64,000 nucleotides of DNA from Streptomyces sp. WMMB303. Its GTDB lineage: Bacteria; Actinomycetota; Actinomycetes; Streptomycetales; Streptomycetaceae. Within the stretch, counting starts at the first letter, position 1. Every line of letters starts with the position of its first letter. This document shows positions 10,573-19,978 of the stretch, piece after piece. Location: NCBI RefSeq assembly GCF_029351045.1, contig NZ_JARKIN010000001.1, forward strand, positions 62,001 through 126,000, read 5' to 3'. The notes under the pieces are model-generated. The model did not search any database. It saw only the letters and a list, made by a program, of their open reading frames with translations, and was not told the origin of the DNA. The position numbers and the translations under genes were made by a program.

Positions 10573-12933
10573 CTACTCCGTGCGCAAGGCGGCAGCCGTC
10601 CGCATCCGGGCCGCCCACCGGGCCGGCAACAGCGCCCCGAGGATGGCGATGGCCAGCCCACCCAGACACAAGAGCACCAGCTCCGGCGCCTGATACACGG
10701 CGAGCACCGTATCCGGCAGACGCAGCCCCGCGCTGTCGCCCATCGCGGGCAGCACCCAGCCGTGCAGGGCCACCCCCAGGGGCACCCCGAGGGCGCCGCC
10801 GGCCAGGCCGGTCACGACGACCGAGGTGAGGACCATGCCGGTGGTCTGGCGCGGAGTCATGCCGAGCGCATTGTGGATGCCCAGCTCGCGGACCCGCTCA
10901 CGGGTGTCGAGGAGCACACCGCTCAGTACACCGAGCGCGGCGACCGCCACGAGCATCAGGGTCAGCAGCGCGGACAGGGAGTTGAGGGTGACGACCATCT
11001 CGCTTCCGCCCTCGGAGCCGCCCACGTCGGCGGTCAGACCCAACGGGCGCAGATCCTTGTTCAGAGCGTCCGTGTAACTGCTCGCGTCCGTACCGGACGT
11101 GACCGCGATGTGGTGGGCCGTGGGCGCGAGGCCCGGTTCGGCGGTCTTGAGCGTCGCGGCGTCCGTGAGCACCTGCATGCCGTCGTGGCGAGGGTCGAGG
11201 ATCTCGCCCACGATCCGCACCGTGACGGGCGCCCGGCGGCCGTCGAGGGTGATGACGTCGCCCACCTGCCGTCCGGTCGCGGTGAGGAATCCGGTCGGTA
11301 CGACGGCCTCCCCGGGCTTGTGGAGCCAGCGTCCGCCGACCATCGCGTACCCGGCCCACGAGGCATCACCGGTGAACGCGGTGACACGGGTCGAGCCGGA
11401 CACACCGGCCACTGTCGCCGACGTGGTGGCCGTGCCGAAGTATGCCCGGGTGCCGGGCTGTTCCTCGATCACCTTGCTCGGATCGGCCTGCCGCGTCTCC
11501 GTACCCGGGAGAGGGGGGTGGCGGACGCCGATGGTGACATCCGCGGCGTCGTGGTCCCGGGCCGCCATCACCTCTCCGAGAGAGGAGCCCAGGCCCACCG
11601 TGAAGGTGACGGCGATGGCGCCGAACACGATCGCCGTGCCCATGGCCAGAGTGCGGGCGGGCCGGGCGAAGGGCCGCGTCAGGCCGAGCGCGACCGGACG
11701 GGGCACGGGCAGCCGTGCCGCCAGGCGTGCCGCCCGCCGGCCGCGGCCTGTTTGCTGGGCGCGGCCCGTGGCGAGCGCGTCGACGGTACGCAGTCGGCCC
11801 GCCCGCCAGGCGCCGGCGCACGCGGTCGCGGTCACCAGACCGAGCACCCCGGCGATCACGGCCGCGTCCACCCACGGCTCCACCCCCAGTCCGCTGGTGC
11901 CGTAGGCGTCTTCGGCGTCGGACAGGATCGGGACGGCAAGCAGATGGCCCGTCACCACGCCGAGCGCCGTGCCCATGAGCGTCGGCAGCAGGGCCTGGCC
12001 CAGGTAGGCGCGTACGACCTGGGCGGGAGTGAAACCGATCGCCTTGAGGATGCCGATCCGGCGGATGCCGGAGCCGACCGTGGTCGCGACGACATTGCCG
12101 ACGATGAGCACCGACATGACCAGACCGAGCACCCCGAACGCCACCAGGAAGGGGACGTAGAGCGCGGTGTCCCGTTCGGCGTGCTTCTTCACGGTGAGCC
12201 ACGACTGGGACCCGGCGACCGCCTTGGCGGGCAGTTGTGCGGTCACCGACTTGCGGCCGGCCGCGACCTGGTCGGCGGTGTCCGCCGCGGTGAAGCGGTA
12301 CAGCATCTGGCGGCCGTTCGGCTGTCCGTGCGGGGTGAGGGCGGTGAGCTGGGCCGGGGTGACCCAGGCTTCGGCGGTGCCGGTCGCGGAGCGGGCCGTG
12401 CCGACCACCTCGAGGGCCGGACTGCCCGGCAGGTCGGGGAAGGTGACCTGCCGGCCGACGACCGAGGGGCTCCAGCCGCCGGTCGGCAGCACGATCTCGC
12501 CCCGGCCGGTGGCCCATCGGCCCGCGGTCAGGGCGAGGCGGTCGACGGTTCCGCCCGGCTCGGCTCGTCCGACCACTGTCATCGGCACCTCGGGGAAGCC
12601 GTCGGAGAAGCGCGGGGTGAGCGTAGCCGTAGGGAAAGGACCCGCCACGGCGCTCACCCCGGCGGCGTCGCCAGTGGCGCGCAGGTCGGCGTCGCCGGTG
12701 CCCGGCGCGTACTGCACGGACAGATGCGCACCGTCCTGCCGCGCGAAGGCTGCGTCGAACGGCCCGCTGGAGGCGGCAAGCAGCGATCCGGCGAGCACGG
12801 AAGAGGCCACGGCCATCAGCGCGGCGAGCGCGATCACCACGGTCTGCACGCGGCGCCGCCCCACCCCGGAGCGGACGACACGGCTCAGGGCGCCCGCGCG
12901 ACCACGCGGCGACCCTCGGCGTCCGGCGCTCAA
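10573..12933 (-). CDS. FtsX/MacB-family ABC transporter permease
   Basis: The 786-aa membrane protein is of the two-FtsX-domain type. It has an N-terminal helix (VVIALAALMAVASSVLAGSLL), a large extracytoplasmic region, and a first helix block around GVLGLVMSVLIVGNVVATTVG with the IGILKAIGFTPAQVVRAYLGQ loop. A repeat follows with LMLVAVAALGVLSGVLLDTRERV and ELGIHNALGMTPRQTTGMVL. Such permeases work with a MacB-like ATPase to export peptides, antibiotics or lipids by mechanotransmission rather than through a channel. A TTG start at 12933 overlaps the ATPase stop. Substrate unknown; the neighbouring two-component system suggests cell-envelope stress response. Confidence 0.88.
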   Translation of the reverse strand: MSAGRRGSPRGRAGALSRVVRSGVGRRRVQTVVIALAALMAVASSVLAGSLLAASSGPFDAAFARQDGAHLSVQYAPGTGDADLRATGDAAGVSAVAGPFPTATLTPRFSDGFPEVPMTVVGRAEPGGTVDRLALTAGRWATGRGEIVLPTGGWSPSVVGRQVTFPDLPGSPALEVVGTARSATGTAEAWVTPAQLTALTPHGQPNGRQMLYRFTAADTADQVAAGRKSVTAQLPAKAVAGSQSWLTVKKHAERDTALYVPFLVAFGVLGLVMSVLIVGNVVATTVGSGIRRIGILKAIGFTPAQVVRAYLGQALLPTLMGTALGVVTGHLLAVPILSDAEDAYGTSGLGVEPWVDAAVIAGVLGLVTATACAGAWRAGRLRTVDALATGRAQQTGRGRRAARLAARLPVPRPVALGLTRPFARPARTLAMGTAIVFGAIAVTFTVGLGSSLGEVMAARDHDAADVTIGVRHPPLPGTETRQADPSKVIEEQPGTRAYFGTATTSATVAGVSGSTRVTAFTGDASWAGYAMVGGRWLHKPGEAVVPTGFLTATGRQVGDVITLDGRRAPVTVRIVGEILDPRHDGMQVLTDAATLKTAEPGLAPTAHHIAVTSGTDASSYTDALNKDLRPLGLTADVGGSEGGSEMVVTLNSLSALLTLMLVAVAALGVLSGVLLDTRERVRELGIHNALGMTPRQTTGMVLTSVVVTGLAGGALGVPLGVALHGWVLPAMGDSAGLRLPDTVLAVYQAPELVLLCLGGLAIAILGALLPARWAARMRTAAALRTE

Positions 12934-13634
12934 CGGACCGCCTCCACACAGGAGTCGGCGGCTATCCTGCCGTCGGCGAGGTGGATCGTGCGGGTCGGGC
13001 ACGCCTGGGCCAGGGCCACATCGTGGGTGACCAGGACCACGGTCTGGCCGTCGGCATGCAGAGCGCGCAGCAGCTCGCTGACGTCCTCGCCGGACGCCGA
13101 GTCCAGGGCCCCGGTCGGCTCGTCGGCCAGCAGGAGCGGCGGCCGGTTCATCAACGCCCGTGCCACCGCGACGCGCTGCTGCTCACCACCCGAGAGCCTG
13201 CCGGGATGGGCGCGGGCATGCCGGTCGATGCCCAGGCTCTCCAGGAGCTCCGCCGCCCGCCGGTACGCCGGGCCGCGCGCCATGCCGGCCAACTGGGCGG
13301 GCAGCACCACATTGTCGGTGACGGTCAGATCGTCGAGCAGATGGAAGAACTGGAACACCATCCCGATCTTTGCCCGCCGGAAGCGGGCCGCCGCCGCTTC
13401 ACCGAGCCCGTCGACCCGTACGCCGTCCACGGTGACCGTCCCCGCGTCCGGCCGGTCCAGGCCCGCGATCAGATTGAGCAGTGTGGACTTGCCGCTGCCC
13501 GACGGCCCGAGAATCGCGACGGCCTCACCGGCCTGCACGGTCAGGGAGGCGCCCCGCAGGGCGGGCAGTCCCTCGGAAGCCGCGTCGTAGCGGCGGCTCA
13601 CGTCGCGCAGTTCGACCACTGGCGTGGTGGGCAT
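12930..13634 (-). CDS. MacB/LolD-type ABC transporter ATP-binding protein
   Basis: The 234-aa ATPase powers the permease encoded just downstream. It has Walker A GPSGSGKST, Q-loop FQFFHLLDDLTV, signature LSGGEQQRVAVARAL, Walker B LLLADEPTGALD and switch VTHD. The LLADEPTGALD form is typical of MacB/LolD ATPases. ATG at 13634 is preceded by GAGGAGAA. It is transcribed divergently from the histidine kinase. Confidence 0.93.
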   Translation of the reverse strand: MPTTPVVELRDVSRRYDAASEGLPALRGASLTVQAGEAVAILGPSGSGKSTLLNLIAGLDRPDAGTVTVDGVRVDGLGEAAAARFRRAKIGMVFQFFHLLDDLTVTDNVVLPAQLAGMARGPAYRRAAELLESLGIDRHARAHPGRLSGGEQQRVAVARALMNRPPLLLADEPTGALDSASGEDVSELLRALHADGQTVVLVTHDVALAQACPTRTIHLADGRIAADSCVEAVR

Positions 13635-13762
13635 GGGGTTCTCCTCGAGTCGGTACGTTCCGCCCGGCTGGGCCCGACCGACGCTAGGAGCGAGGAGAGC
13701 CGCGCCGCGTCGGCAGCCGGACCCATGTCGGCGGAACGCGAGGACGACATCCCGGCGGGGTC

Positions 13763-13774
13763 CTCCTTGGGGAG
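13763..13774. promoter_or_regulatory. Possible response-regulator operator
   Basis: CTCC-TTGG-GGAG forms a small dyad, followed by TAGTCG, in the 211-base divergent region between the ABC ATPase and the histidine kinase. Its position suits control of both directions by the adjacent two-component system. The motif is short, so this is weak. Confidence 0.25.
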
Positions 13775-13845
13775 TAGTCGTGCGGCGTACGCGAGTGATC
13801 TGCGGGAACGATGCGAGCGCAGGGCTGCTCGGCGAAAATGGCCCG

Positions 13846-15150
13846 ATGAACACAGCGCCCGTGGCAGCCAGGCTGAGCGAAGGCATCGCCCTGCTACGGC
13901 GACCGACAGGTCCGCCGCCCTGCCCCGCCCGGCGCAACCTGGTCTTCGACGCGCTGCTCGCCCTGGCCGTCGGCGTCGTCGTACTCCACTGGGCCGTGCA
14001 CAACGGCGCGGAACAGCTGCGCAACTCGCCCGACGGCATCGCCACACTCGTGCTCGGCTCGGAGATCGGCATCGAGATCACCGTGGTGGCGCTGACAGTT
14101 CTCGCCTGGGCGCCCTTGGTCCTCCGCCGTCGATACCCCCTGGCAGTGCTGTGGATCGTGACGGCCGCGGCAGTGATGACGCCGGCCGGCGCGCAGCGGA
14201 TCACCTTCTACGCGATCGTCATCGCCGCCTACACGGCCGCCGTCTACAGCCCCTACCGGGCAGCTGCCCTGCTCAGCCTGCCGGTGACCGTGTTCACCAT
14301 CGGCACGGACGAGCACACCCGCATCATGGGCGCGATGACCTCGCCGCCCATCGTCCCCACCCAGTACGTCCCGCTGCTCATCCTCATCCCGCTGATCTTC
14401 GCCGCCAACGGCATGCGCACCTGGAAGCTGCGTACCGCCGAAAGTCAGGACCGGGTGTCGGTTCTGGAACGCGAACGCGCCGAGGAGCTGCGCCGCGCCA
14501 CCGAGCAGGAGCGAGCCCGCATCGCTCGCGAGCTGCACGACGTCGTCACGCACAACGTGAGCATGATGACCATCCAGGCGGGCGCCGCCCGCAAGGTCAT
14601 GGACCTCGCCCCCGACGAGGCCCGCGAGGCCCTCCGCGCCGTCGAGGCGGCCGGCCGCTCGGCACTGACCGAATTGCGCCACACCATGGGCCTGCTCACC
14701 ATGAACGACCCACCGGATCCCGACCAGCCGACCGCCCCCGACCTCACCCCACAGCCGGGCCTGGACCAGCTGGATTCCCTCGTCGACCGCATGCGCCACA
14801 CCGGAGTGCCCGTCATCCTCACCACGTCCGGCACCCCGCGCGACATACCCTCCGGCATCGGACTGACCGCCTACCGCGTCGTCCAGGAAGCCCTGACCAA
14901 CACCCTCAAGCACGCCCATGGAGCGCAGGCGAAGGTGAGCGTCGACTACGCCGACGACCACCTGAAGGTCGAGATCGCCGACACCGGCGGCGCCCCCTCC
15001 GCCACTGCGGCCACGGGCAACGGCCGCGGCCTGCTCGGCCTGCGCGAGCGCCTGTCCGTCTACGACGGCGCCCTGCACACCGGGCGCCGTCTGACCGGCG
15101 GCTACCGCGTCAGGGCCCACATCCCCCTGCCTCCCGTGGAGACCGTGTGA
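13846..15150 (+). CDS. NarL/DesK-type sensor histidine kinase
   Basis: The 434-aa membrane kinase has several hydrophobic segments (residues ~25-190), a linker, then a HisKA_3 dimerisation domain. The phospho-acceptor His231 lies in ERARIARELHDVVTHNVS. A HATPase domain follows (YRVVQEALTNTLKHA N-box, GNGRGLLGLRERL G-box). It should phosphorylate the regulator encoded immediately after it (GTGA overlap). ATG at 13846 is chosen over upstream frames because the protein then starts 25 residues before the first membrane helix. It probably controls one or both flanking ABC exporters. Confidence 0.92.
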   Translation: MNTAPVAARLSEGIALLRRPTGPPPCPARRNLVFDALLALAVGVVVLHWAVHNGAEQLRNSPDGIATLVLGSEIGIEITVVALTVLAWAPLVLRRRYPLAVLWIVTAAAVMTPAGAQRITFYAIVIAAYTAAVYSPYRAAALLSLPVTVFTIGTDEHTRIMGAMTSPPIVPTQYVPLLILIPLIFAANGMRTWKLRTAESQDRVSVLERERAEELRRATEQERARIARELHDVVTHNVSMMTIQAGAARKVMDLAPDEAREALRAVEAAGRSALTELRHTMGLLTMNDPPDPDQPTAPDLTPQPGLDQLDSLVDRMRHTGVPVILTTSGTPRDIPSGIGLTAYRVVQEALTNTLKHAHGAQAKVSVDYADDHLKVEIADTGGAPSATAATGNGRGLLGLRERLSVYDGALHTGRRLTGGYRVRAHIPLPPVETV

Positions 15151-15826
15151 GTGCGCCTCTGCGTGTGGTGGTCGCCGACGACCAGGCGCTCGTACGCACC
15201 GGTTTCCGGTTGATCCTCATGGCCGACGGCATCGACGTGGTCGCCGAGGCCGCAGACGGCGAGGAAGCGGTCGAGACGGTGGCCCGCACCCGGCCCGACG
15301 TCGTCCTGATGGACATCCGCATGCCCGAGCTGGACGGCCTGGAGGCCACCCGCCACATCCTCACCGGCGCCCCCGACGAGCCCCGCGTGATCATGCTGAC
15401 CACCTTCGACCTCGACGACCTGGTCTACGCCGCGCTCGCCGCCGGAGCCAGCGGCTTCCTGCTCAAGGACGTCACCCCTGAGCACCTGGTCGCCGCCGTC
15501 CGCTTGGTCCGCACCGGCGACGCCCTGCTCGCACCGGCCATCACCCGCCGTCTCGTCGAGCGCTACGCCCACACCGCCGCCGCACCCGCCCCCGACAGCC
15601 CCCGCACCGGGACCTGGAAGCGCTCACCCCACGCGAACTGGAAGTCCTGCGCCTGCTGGCCCAGGGCCTGAGCAACGCCGAACTCGCCGAGCGTCTCTTC
15701 CTGTCCGAGACGACCGTGAAGACCCATGTCGGCCGCATCCTCGCCAAGCTTCAGCTCCGTGACCGCGTCCAGGCCGTGGTCACGGCCTACGAAACCGGAC
15801 TGGTCAGCCCCAAGACGGCCGGGTAG
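15147..15826 (+). pseudogene. NarL/LuxR-family response regulator, frameshifted
   Basis: The receiver domain is intact: VVVADDQALVRTGFRL, phospho-acceptor Asp56 in VLMDIRMPELDG, and the [10 protein letters not shown] end. After PAPDSP the frame runs into nonsense and stops at 15671. A complete LuxR-type helix-turn-helix ([20 protein letters not shown], then [17 protein letters not shown]) continues in another frame to TAG at 15826. One missing base within about 15590-15612, next to C- and G-runs, explains it; with it restored the product would be ~226 aa. It could be a true mutation or a sequencing error. GTG at 15147 overlaps the kinase stop. Confidence 0.85.
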
Positions 15827-15848
15827 GGGCCTTGCCGAGGATCCGGCC

Positions 15849-15865
15849 TGCCCCGATGCGGGGCA
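15849..15865. terminator. Hairpin between convergent genes
   Basis: TGCCCC-GATGC-GGGGCA lies 23 bases after the response regulator stop and before the end of the second ABC permease. The stem is short and no T-run follows. Confidence 0.35.
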
Positions 15866-16034
15866 CGCGGGTCTTCTCGGACACCGTTTCGCACTGCGGC
15901 CAGTCGCCAACGCTGCCCCGCCGTCACCACGATCGACTCGGGCTTGCGGCCCTGTCCTCGTCCGCGAATCCTGGACCGGCCAACGCTGGGACACCCGGTC
16001 GGCTCGCCGACCAGCCGAAGCACGCCGCGAGCGG

Positions 16035-18470
16035 TCAGAGGGAGTCGCCGAGGGTGTCCGCGAGCCGCTGCCGTACCGCGCGGGAGGCCGGGAGCAGGGA
16101 GACGGCGACCGCGCCCGTCACCACCGCCGCCACCAGGAGGAGCAGCACCGCGGGCGGGGGGTGTTGGGCGATTCCGGCGCCGATGCCGCTGGAGCGGCCC
16201 TGCAGGTCGATCAGCCATCCCGACACGAGGACGCCGGCCGCTGTCCCGACCAGGGCGGCGGCCAGGGCGGTGAAGCTGGTTCCGGCCACGATCACGGCGA
16301 TGATCTGCCGTGGTGTCAGTCCGATGGCTCTGAGGGCGAGCAGGTCCCGGCGCCGGTCGCGCACTCCCGCGGTGATCGTCGTCGACAGTTCGGCCAGGCC
16401 GATCAGTGCCAGCACGGTCACCAGTCCGCCCAGCACTCCGTGCACGGGCAGCAGTTCGCGCACCGGATTGGGGATCTCCCGCACGTCCACCCGGCCCTCG
16501 GCCTCCGACGCGAGTGCTGCGGCGACGGCGGCGGGGTCGGCGTCCTGGTCCAGGACGAGGTGGTAGAAGCCGGGGTGCGGAGCGGCGCCGCCCGCGCGCA
16601 GGGTGTCGAGGGTGGTGGAGATGACCCGGCCGTCCTCCTCGGGTTCGATACTGCGCCCGACGAGGTGCAGCACCTGCGGACGGCCGCCGACCGTCACCCG
16701 TACCCAGTCGCCGACGCGCACGTCCAGCAGGTCGAGCAGGCCCTGTCCGGCGACCGCCTCGTGGGACCTGTGCGGGGCGCGCCCGTCGGCGATGGTGAGC
16801 GGGTAGGGGTCCCGGTCCATGCCGAGGCCCCGTAGCGTGATCGTGCTGGTCTGGCCGGGTACCAGGGCCTTGGCCTCGGCTCCCGGGTAGGCGGCGGTCA
16901 CCTCCGGCCGCTCGGCGCGCATCCGGGCCACGGCGGCATCGTCGAGGTTGTCGCCGCGCACGGTGAGCGCGGCGGGGATGCCCACTTTCTCCGGATGGTG
17001 CTCCAGCCGGTCGAGGGTGGTCCAGGCGCCCAGCACGATGGTGATCAGCAGCAGCGGCACCGCCAGCCGCGCGACGGCGGCGCAGGACCGCGCACGGGAT
17101 TGGAAGGCGCCCCGCCAGCCGAGGACGAGCGCGGGTGGCAGCCGCAGTCCGAGGGCACGCCGTACGGTGCCTGGCATCCGGCGGACGGAGGGGTTGGCGG
17201 GCCGGGCGACCGGCACCGGCGGGACCCGGCCGACCCGCCAGGCGGCCAGTGCGGTCGTTCCGGTGATCAGGAGCAGCGCGCCGAGCGGGATCGCGAGCGG
17301 CACCCAGGCGTGTGCGGGAAGCGCCTGCCACAGCCGCATGGCTTCGCCGAGCCGTCCGGGCATCCGCGGCCCGAGGGCTTCGGTGAGCAGGGCGCCGCAG
17401 GCGACACCGAGCAGGCCGAGGGCTGCGTGTTCGACGAAGAAGGTGCGGATGAGCTGGCCGGGGGTGAAGCCGATGGCCTTGAGGATGGCGATGTCCCGCA
17501 GGTGTCCCCGGATGCTGGTGCTGATGGCTCCGGCGACGGCGAGCGAGGCGGCGAGCAGTGCGCTGAGGCCGAAGAGGCCGAGGAGCAGCCCCAGGAGCCG
17601 GCCGCCGCCCTCGGCTTCCTCCCGCGCCTGCTGCCAGGTGGAGACGGTGACGATGCGGTCGTCGCCGAGCTGGGTGACCGCGCGCTGGACGACGAAGTCG
17701 GTGTCCTCCGGGTCGTCGAGCCGCAGCCCGATGGTCTGCCCGAGCTCGTCGTCCTCGTCCTCGATGTGCGGCAGGGTGTTCGGCAGCACCCAGCCGATGC
17801 CGGGGGCGCGGCCCGGGCTGTAGCGCTCCTCGGCGGATTCCGCGACGCCGGTGACGCGCAGGGCGTGGGCGGTGCCGCGGGAGTCGTAGACGCGCAGCAC
17901 GTCACCGGGTTCGGCCCACAGGGCCCGGGCGAGCGAGTTCTCCAGCACGATGCCCTCGGCCGGGTGCGCGGGGGTGCGCTCGGCGGGAGCCGCGCGTATC
18001 GCGTGCGCGCTGCGGGGCGCCGCCTGCGGGGGCCGGGCCCCGGCGTCCGGTGCGGCGCTCCGGGTCTGCGGTCCGGTGCCGGCCGCGTCGCTCTCCTTGA
18101 GCCAGCGGCCCTCGGTGATCAGGGGGCGGGCCACCTTCGGCGGTTCGGGGCCGGCGCCGCGGAGCTGGACCCTGGCCCTGGTGCCGCCGAGCTCTGCGAC
18201 GGCGGACGCGGTCCGGAAGGCGCGGGAGGCGGACTCCACGCCTTCGAGTCCGGCCAGTGCGCCCGCGTCGGCCTCGGTCGTGGTCTGGATCCAGATGTGT
18301 GCGCCGTTGGATTCGGTGAACACCCGCTGCCAGGGGCTGGCGCCGTAAGCGAGGAAGGCGCCCGACAGCAGCAGCGACATGGTGACCCCGGCCGTGGCGA
18401 GGACGAGGAACAGTGCCTCGCCGCGGCGCGCCCGCAGATCGGCGCGCACCCAGCGCGCCATGGCCCGCAC
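16035..18470 (-). CDS. FtsX-family ABC transporter permease (second system)
   Basis: The 811-aa protein has an N-terminal helix (ALFLVLATAGVTMSLLLSGAF), an extracytoplasmic domain, and a helix block with IAILKAIGFTPGQLIRTFFVEH. A second copy has LLALRAIGLTPRQIIAVIVAG and two terminal helices. It pairs with the ATPase upstream. GTG at 18470 sits five bases after that gene's stop, and ATG at 18461 is an alternative start. The MacB-like class exports peptides or lipids; substrate unknown. It resembles the first permease in design but shares little direct sequence by eye. Confidence 0.87.
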   Translation of the reverse strand: MRAMARWVRADLRARRGEALFLVLATAGVTMSLLLSGAFLAYGASPWQRVFTESNGAHIWIQTTTEADAGALAGLEGVESASRAFRTASAVAELGGTRARVQLRGAGPEPPKVARPLITEGRWLKESDAAGTGPQTRSAAPDAGARPPQAAPRSAHAIRAAPAERTPAHPAEGIVLENSLARALWAEPGDVLRVYDSRGTAHALRVTGVAESAEERYSPGRAPGIGWVLPNTLPHIEDEDDELGQTIGLRLDDPEDTDFVVQRAVTQLGDDRIVTVSTWQQAREEAEGGGRLLGLLLGLFGLSALLAASLAVAGAISTSIRGHLRDIAILKAIGFTPGQLIRTFFVEHAALGLLGVACGALLTEALGPRMPGRLGEAMRLWQALPAHAWVPLAIPLGALLLITGTTALAAWRVGRVPPVPVARPANPSVRRMPGTVRRALGLRLPPALVLGWRGAFQSRARSCAAVARLAVPLLLITIVLGAWTTLDRLEHHPEKVGIPAALTVRGDNLDDAAVARMRAERPEVTAAYPGAEAKALVPGQTSTITLRGLGMDRDPYPLTIADGRAPHRSHEAVAGQGLLDLLDVRVGDWVRVTVGGRPQVLHLVGRSIEPEEDGRVISTTLDTLRAGGAAPHPGFYHLVLDQDADPAAVAAALASEAEGRVDVREIPNPVRELLPVHGVLGGLVTVLALIGLAELSTTITAGVRDRRRDLLALRAIGLTPRQIIAVIVAGTSFTALAAALVGTAAGVLVSGWLIDLQGRSSGIGAGIAQHPPPAVLLLLVAAVVTGAVAVSLLPASRAVRQRLADTLGDSL

Positions 18471-18474
18471 CGGG

Positions 18475-19284
18475 TCAGCCCTTCAACTTGAGCGTGCCGG
18501 ACACGCCGCCCGCCGGCCGGTTGGTGGAAGATCCTCCGCCCAGCGCCGCGTCGTCGACGATCCGGCCGTCGAAGAGGCTGATCACCCGGTCCGCGGCGCT
18601 GGCCACGCGGGCGTCGTGGGTGACCAGCACGATGGTCTGGCCGCGCTCGTGGTAGCGGGACAGCAGCCGCAGCACCTCGCGAGTGCCTTTGCTGTCCAGG
18701 CTGCCGGCGGGTTCGTCGGCCAGCAGCAGGCTGGAGCGGTTGACCAGCGCGCGGGCGAGGGCGACACGCTGCTGCTCCCCGCCGGAGAGTTCGCCGGGGG
18801 TGCTGTTCTCCCTGCCTTCCAGGCCGAGGTCGTCGAGCAGTTCGGCGCGCTTGTCACGGGCCTGGCGCGGAGTGCTCCCGGCGAGCAGCGCGGGCAGCTC
18901 GACGTTGTCGGCCACGGTCAGGTGGGAGATGAGATTGAAGAACTGGAAGACGATGCCGATGCGGCGTCTGCGCAGCACGGCCCAGCGCGCCTCGCTGTAG
19001 GTGTCGACCCGCTCGCCCTCCAGCCAGATGCGTCCGCGGTCGGGCTTGTGCAGTCCGCCCAGCAGGTGGAGCAGGGTGGATTTGCCGGCCCCGGACGGGC
19101 CGGTGATCGCGACGAACTCGCCGCGCTCGATCCGCAGGTCCACGCCTCGTACGGCTTCGACGGGGGCGCCGGCCTCGGTGCGGTGCATCTTGACCAGGTC
19201 TTCGGCCAGCACCACCGGAGTGGCGGCGCCCGCCGGTATGCCTTCGCCGTCGGCGGCCCGCGCCCCCCGAACCTCGCGGCTCAT
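18475..19284 (-). CDS. MacB/LolD-type ABC transporter ATP-binding protein (second system)
   Basis: The 269-aa ATPase has Walker A GPSGAGKST, Q-loop FQFFNLISHLTV, signature LSGGEQQRVALARAL, Walker B LLLADEPAGSLD and VTHD. N- and C-terminal extensions of ~25 residues are low complexity. ATG at 19284 overlaps the PadR stop (ATGA), so the regulator, ATPase and permease form one operon. Confidence 0.92.
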   Translation of the reverse strand: MSREVRGARAADGEGIPAGAATPVVLAEDLVKMHRTEAGAPVEAVRGVDLRIERGEFVAITGPSGAGKSTLLHLLGGLHKPDRGRIWLEGERVDTYSEARWAVLRRRRIGIVFQFFNLISHLTVADNVELPALLAGSTPRQARDKRAELLDDLGLEGRENSTPGELSGGEQQRVALARALVNRSSLLLADEPAGSLDSKGTREVLRLLSRYHERGQTIVLVTHDARVASAADRVISLFDGRIVDDAALGGGSSTNRPAGGVSGTLKLKG

Positions 19285-19805
19285 TCCTGTTCCTCCAGCT
19301 GTTCCAGCTCCTCCTGGCAGCGCTCGAGCCAGTCGAGATCCGCCTGAAGGTGCAGCATCGCCCCTTCGATGAGCAGCTGCGCGACCCGGTTGTCCCGGTC
19401 CTCGGCCGCGGCGAGTCTGGACAGATCACGCATGGCGTTGAGGTAGTGGCGGCGCTGCTTGTTGATGAGGGTGACCTGGTCGGCCATCCCCGTGCCGGGG
19501 GCGGCGGCGAGCTTCATGAAGAACTCGTCCCGTACCCGGGGTTCCTCGGTCGGCTCGTCGAGCCACGCGGCCACCGCTTCCCGTCCCGCGTCCGTGAGCT
19601 GGTAGGTGCGCTTGTTCGGCCGGCTCGACTGTGCGATGTCCTCGCCTTCGATGAGTCCGGCCTTCTCAAGTCTGCCGAGGGTGACGTAGACCTGCCCGAT
19701 GTTGGGCTGAGGGTACGCGGCGCCAAGGAGCTTCTCAAGAGCCTGCTTGAGTTCGTAGCCGTGGGCCGGGCCCCTGGCGAGCAGCGCCAGCAGGGTCAGA
19801 CGCAC
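19281..19805 (-). CDS. PadR-family transcriptional regulator
   Basis: The 174-aa protein has the PadR winged helix (GPAHGYELKQALEKLLGA, then IGQVYVTLGRLEKAGLIEGE) and a C-terminal Vir_act_alpha_C dimerisation helix region rich in Leu/Glu. PadR proteins repress drug- or phenolic-responsive exporters and are released by the ligand. As first gene of the ABC operon it most likely autoregulates it. The start is GTG at 19805. Confidence 0.9.
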   Translation of the reverse strand: MRLTLLALLARGPAHGYELKQALEKLLGAAYPQPNIGQVYVTLGRLEKAGLIEGEDIAQSSRPNKRTYQLTDAGREAVAAWLDEPTEEPRVRDEFFMKLAAAPGTGMADQVTLINKQRRHYLNAMRDLSRLAAAEDRDNRVAQLLIEGAMLHLQADLDWLERCQEELEQLEEQE

Positions 19806-19978
19806 GCTCGCCCTCCTCCCTGCTCGCCGTTACCTTCTCGTCAGCCGTCCGCTCCCTGATTGTGAGCCGGATCGCCCCCGTATCCGTCTGCGACGTCTAG
19901 TATCGCGCATGCCTAACAGGTATACAGTGGCGGACGCCGACGAGGGCAGGTCGGCGGCGGTGCGCCAGGGAGGAACCT
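19806..19978. promoter_or_regulatory. Divergent promoter region, PadR operon / binding protein
   Basis: An A/T-rich core at about 19897-19926 contains TAGTAT and the palindrome GTATAC (19920-19925), the only such patch in this region. It is the natural place for both promoters and a PadR operator. I could not fix the exact -35/-10 pairs. The plus-strand gene has a strong AGGGAGGAACCT ribosome binding site. Confidence 0.3.

Noticed and set aside
13681..13845. N-terminal extension of the histidine kinase to 13624
   Set aside because: It would overlap the divergent ABC gene start and promoter and gives residues with no membrane or sensor features.
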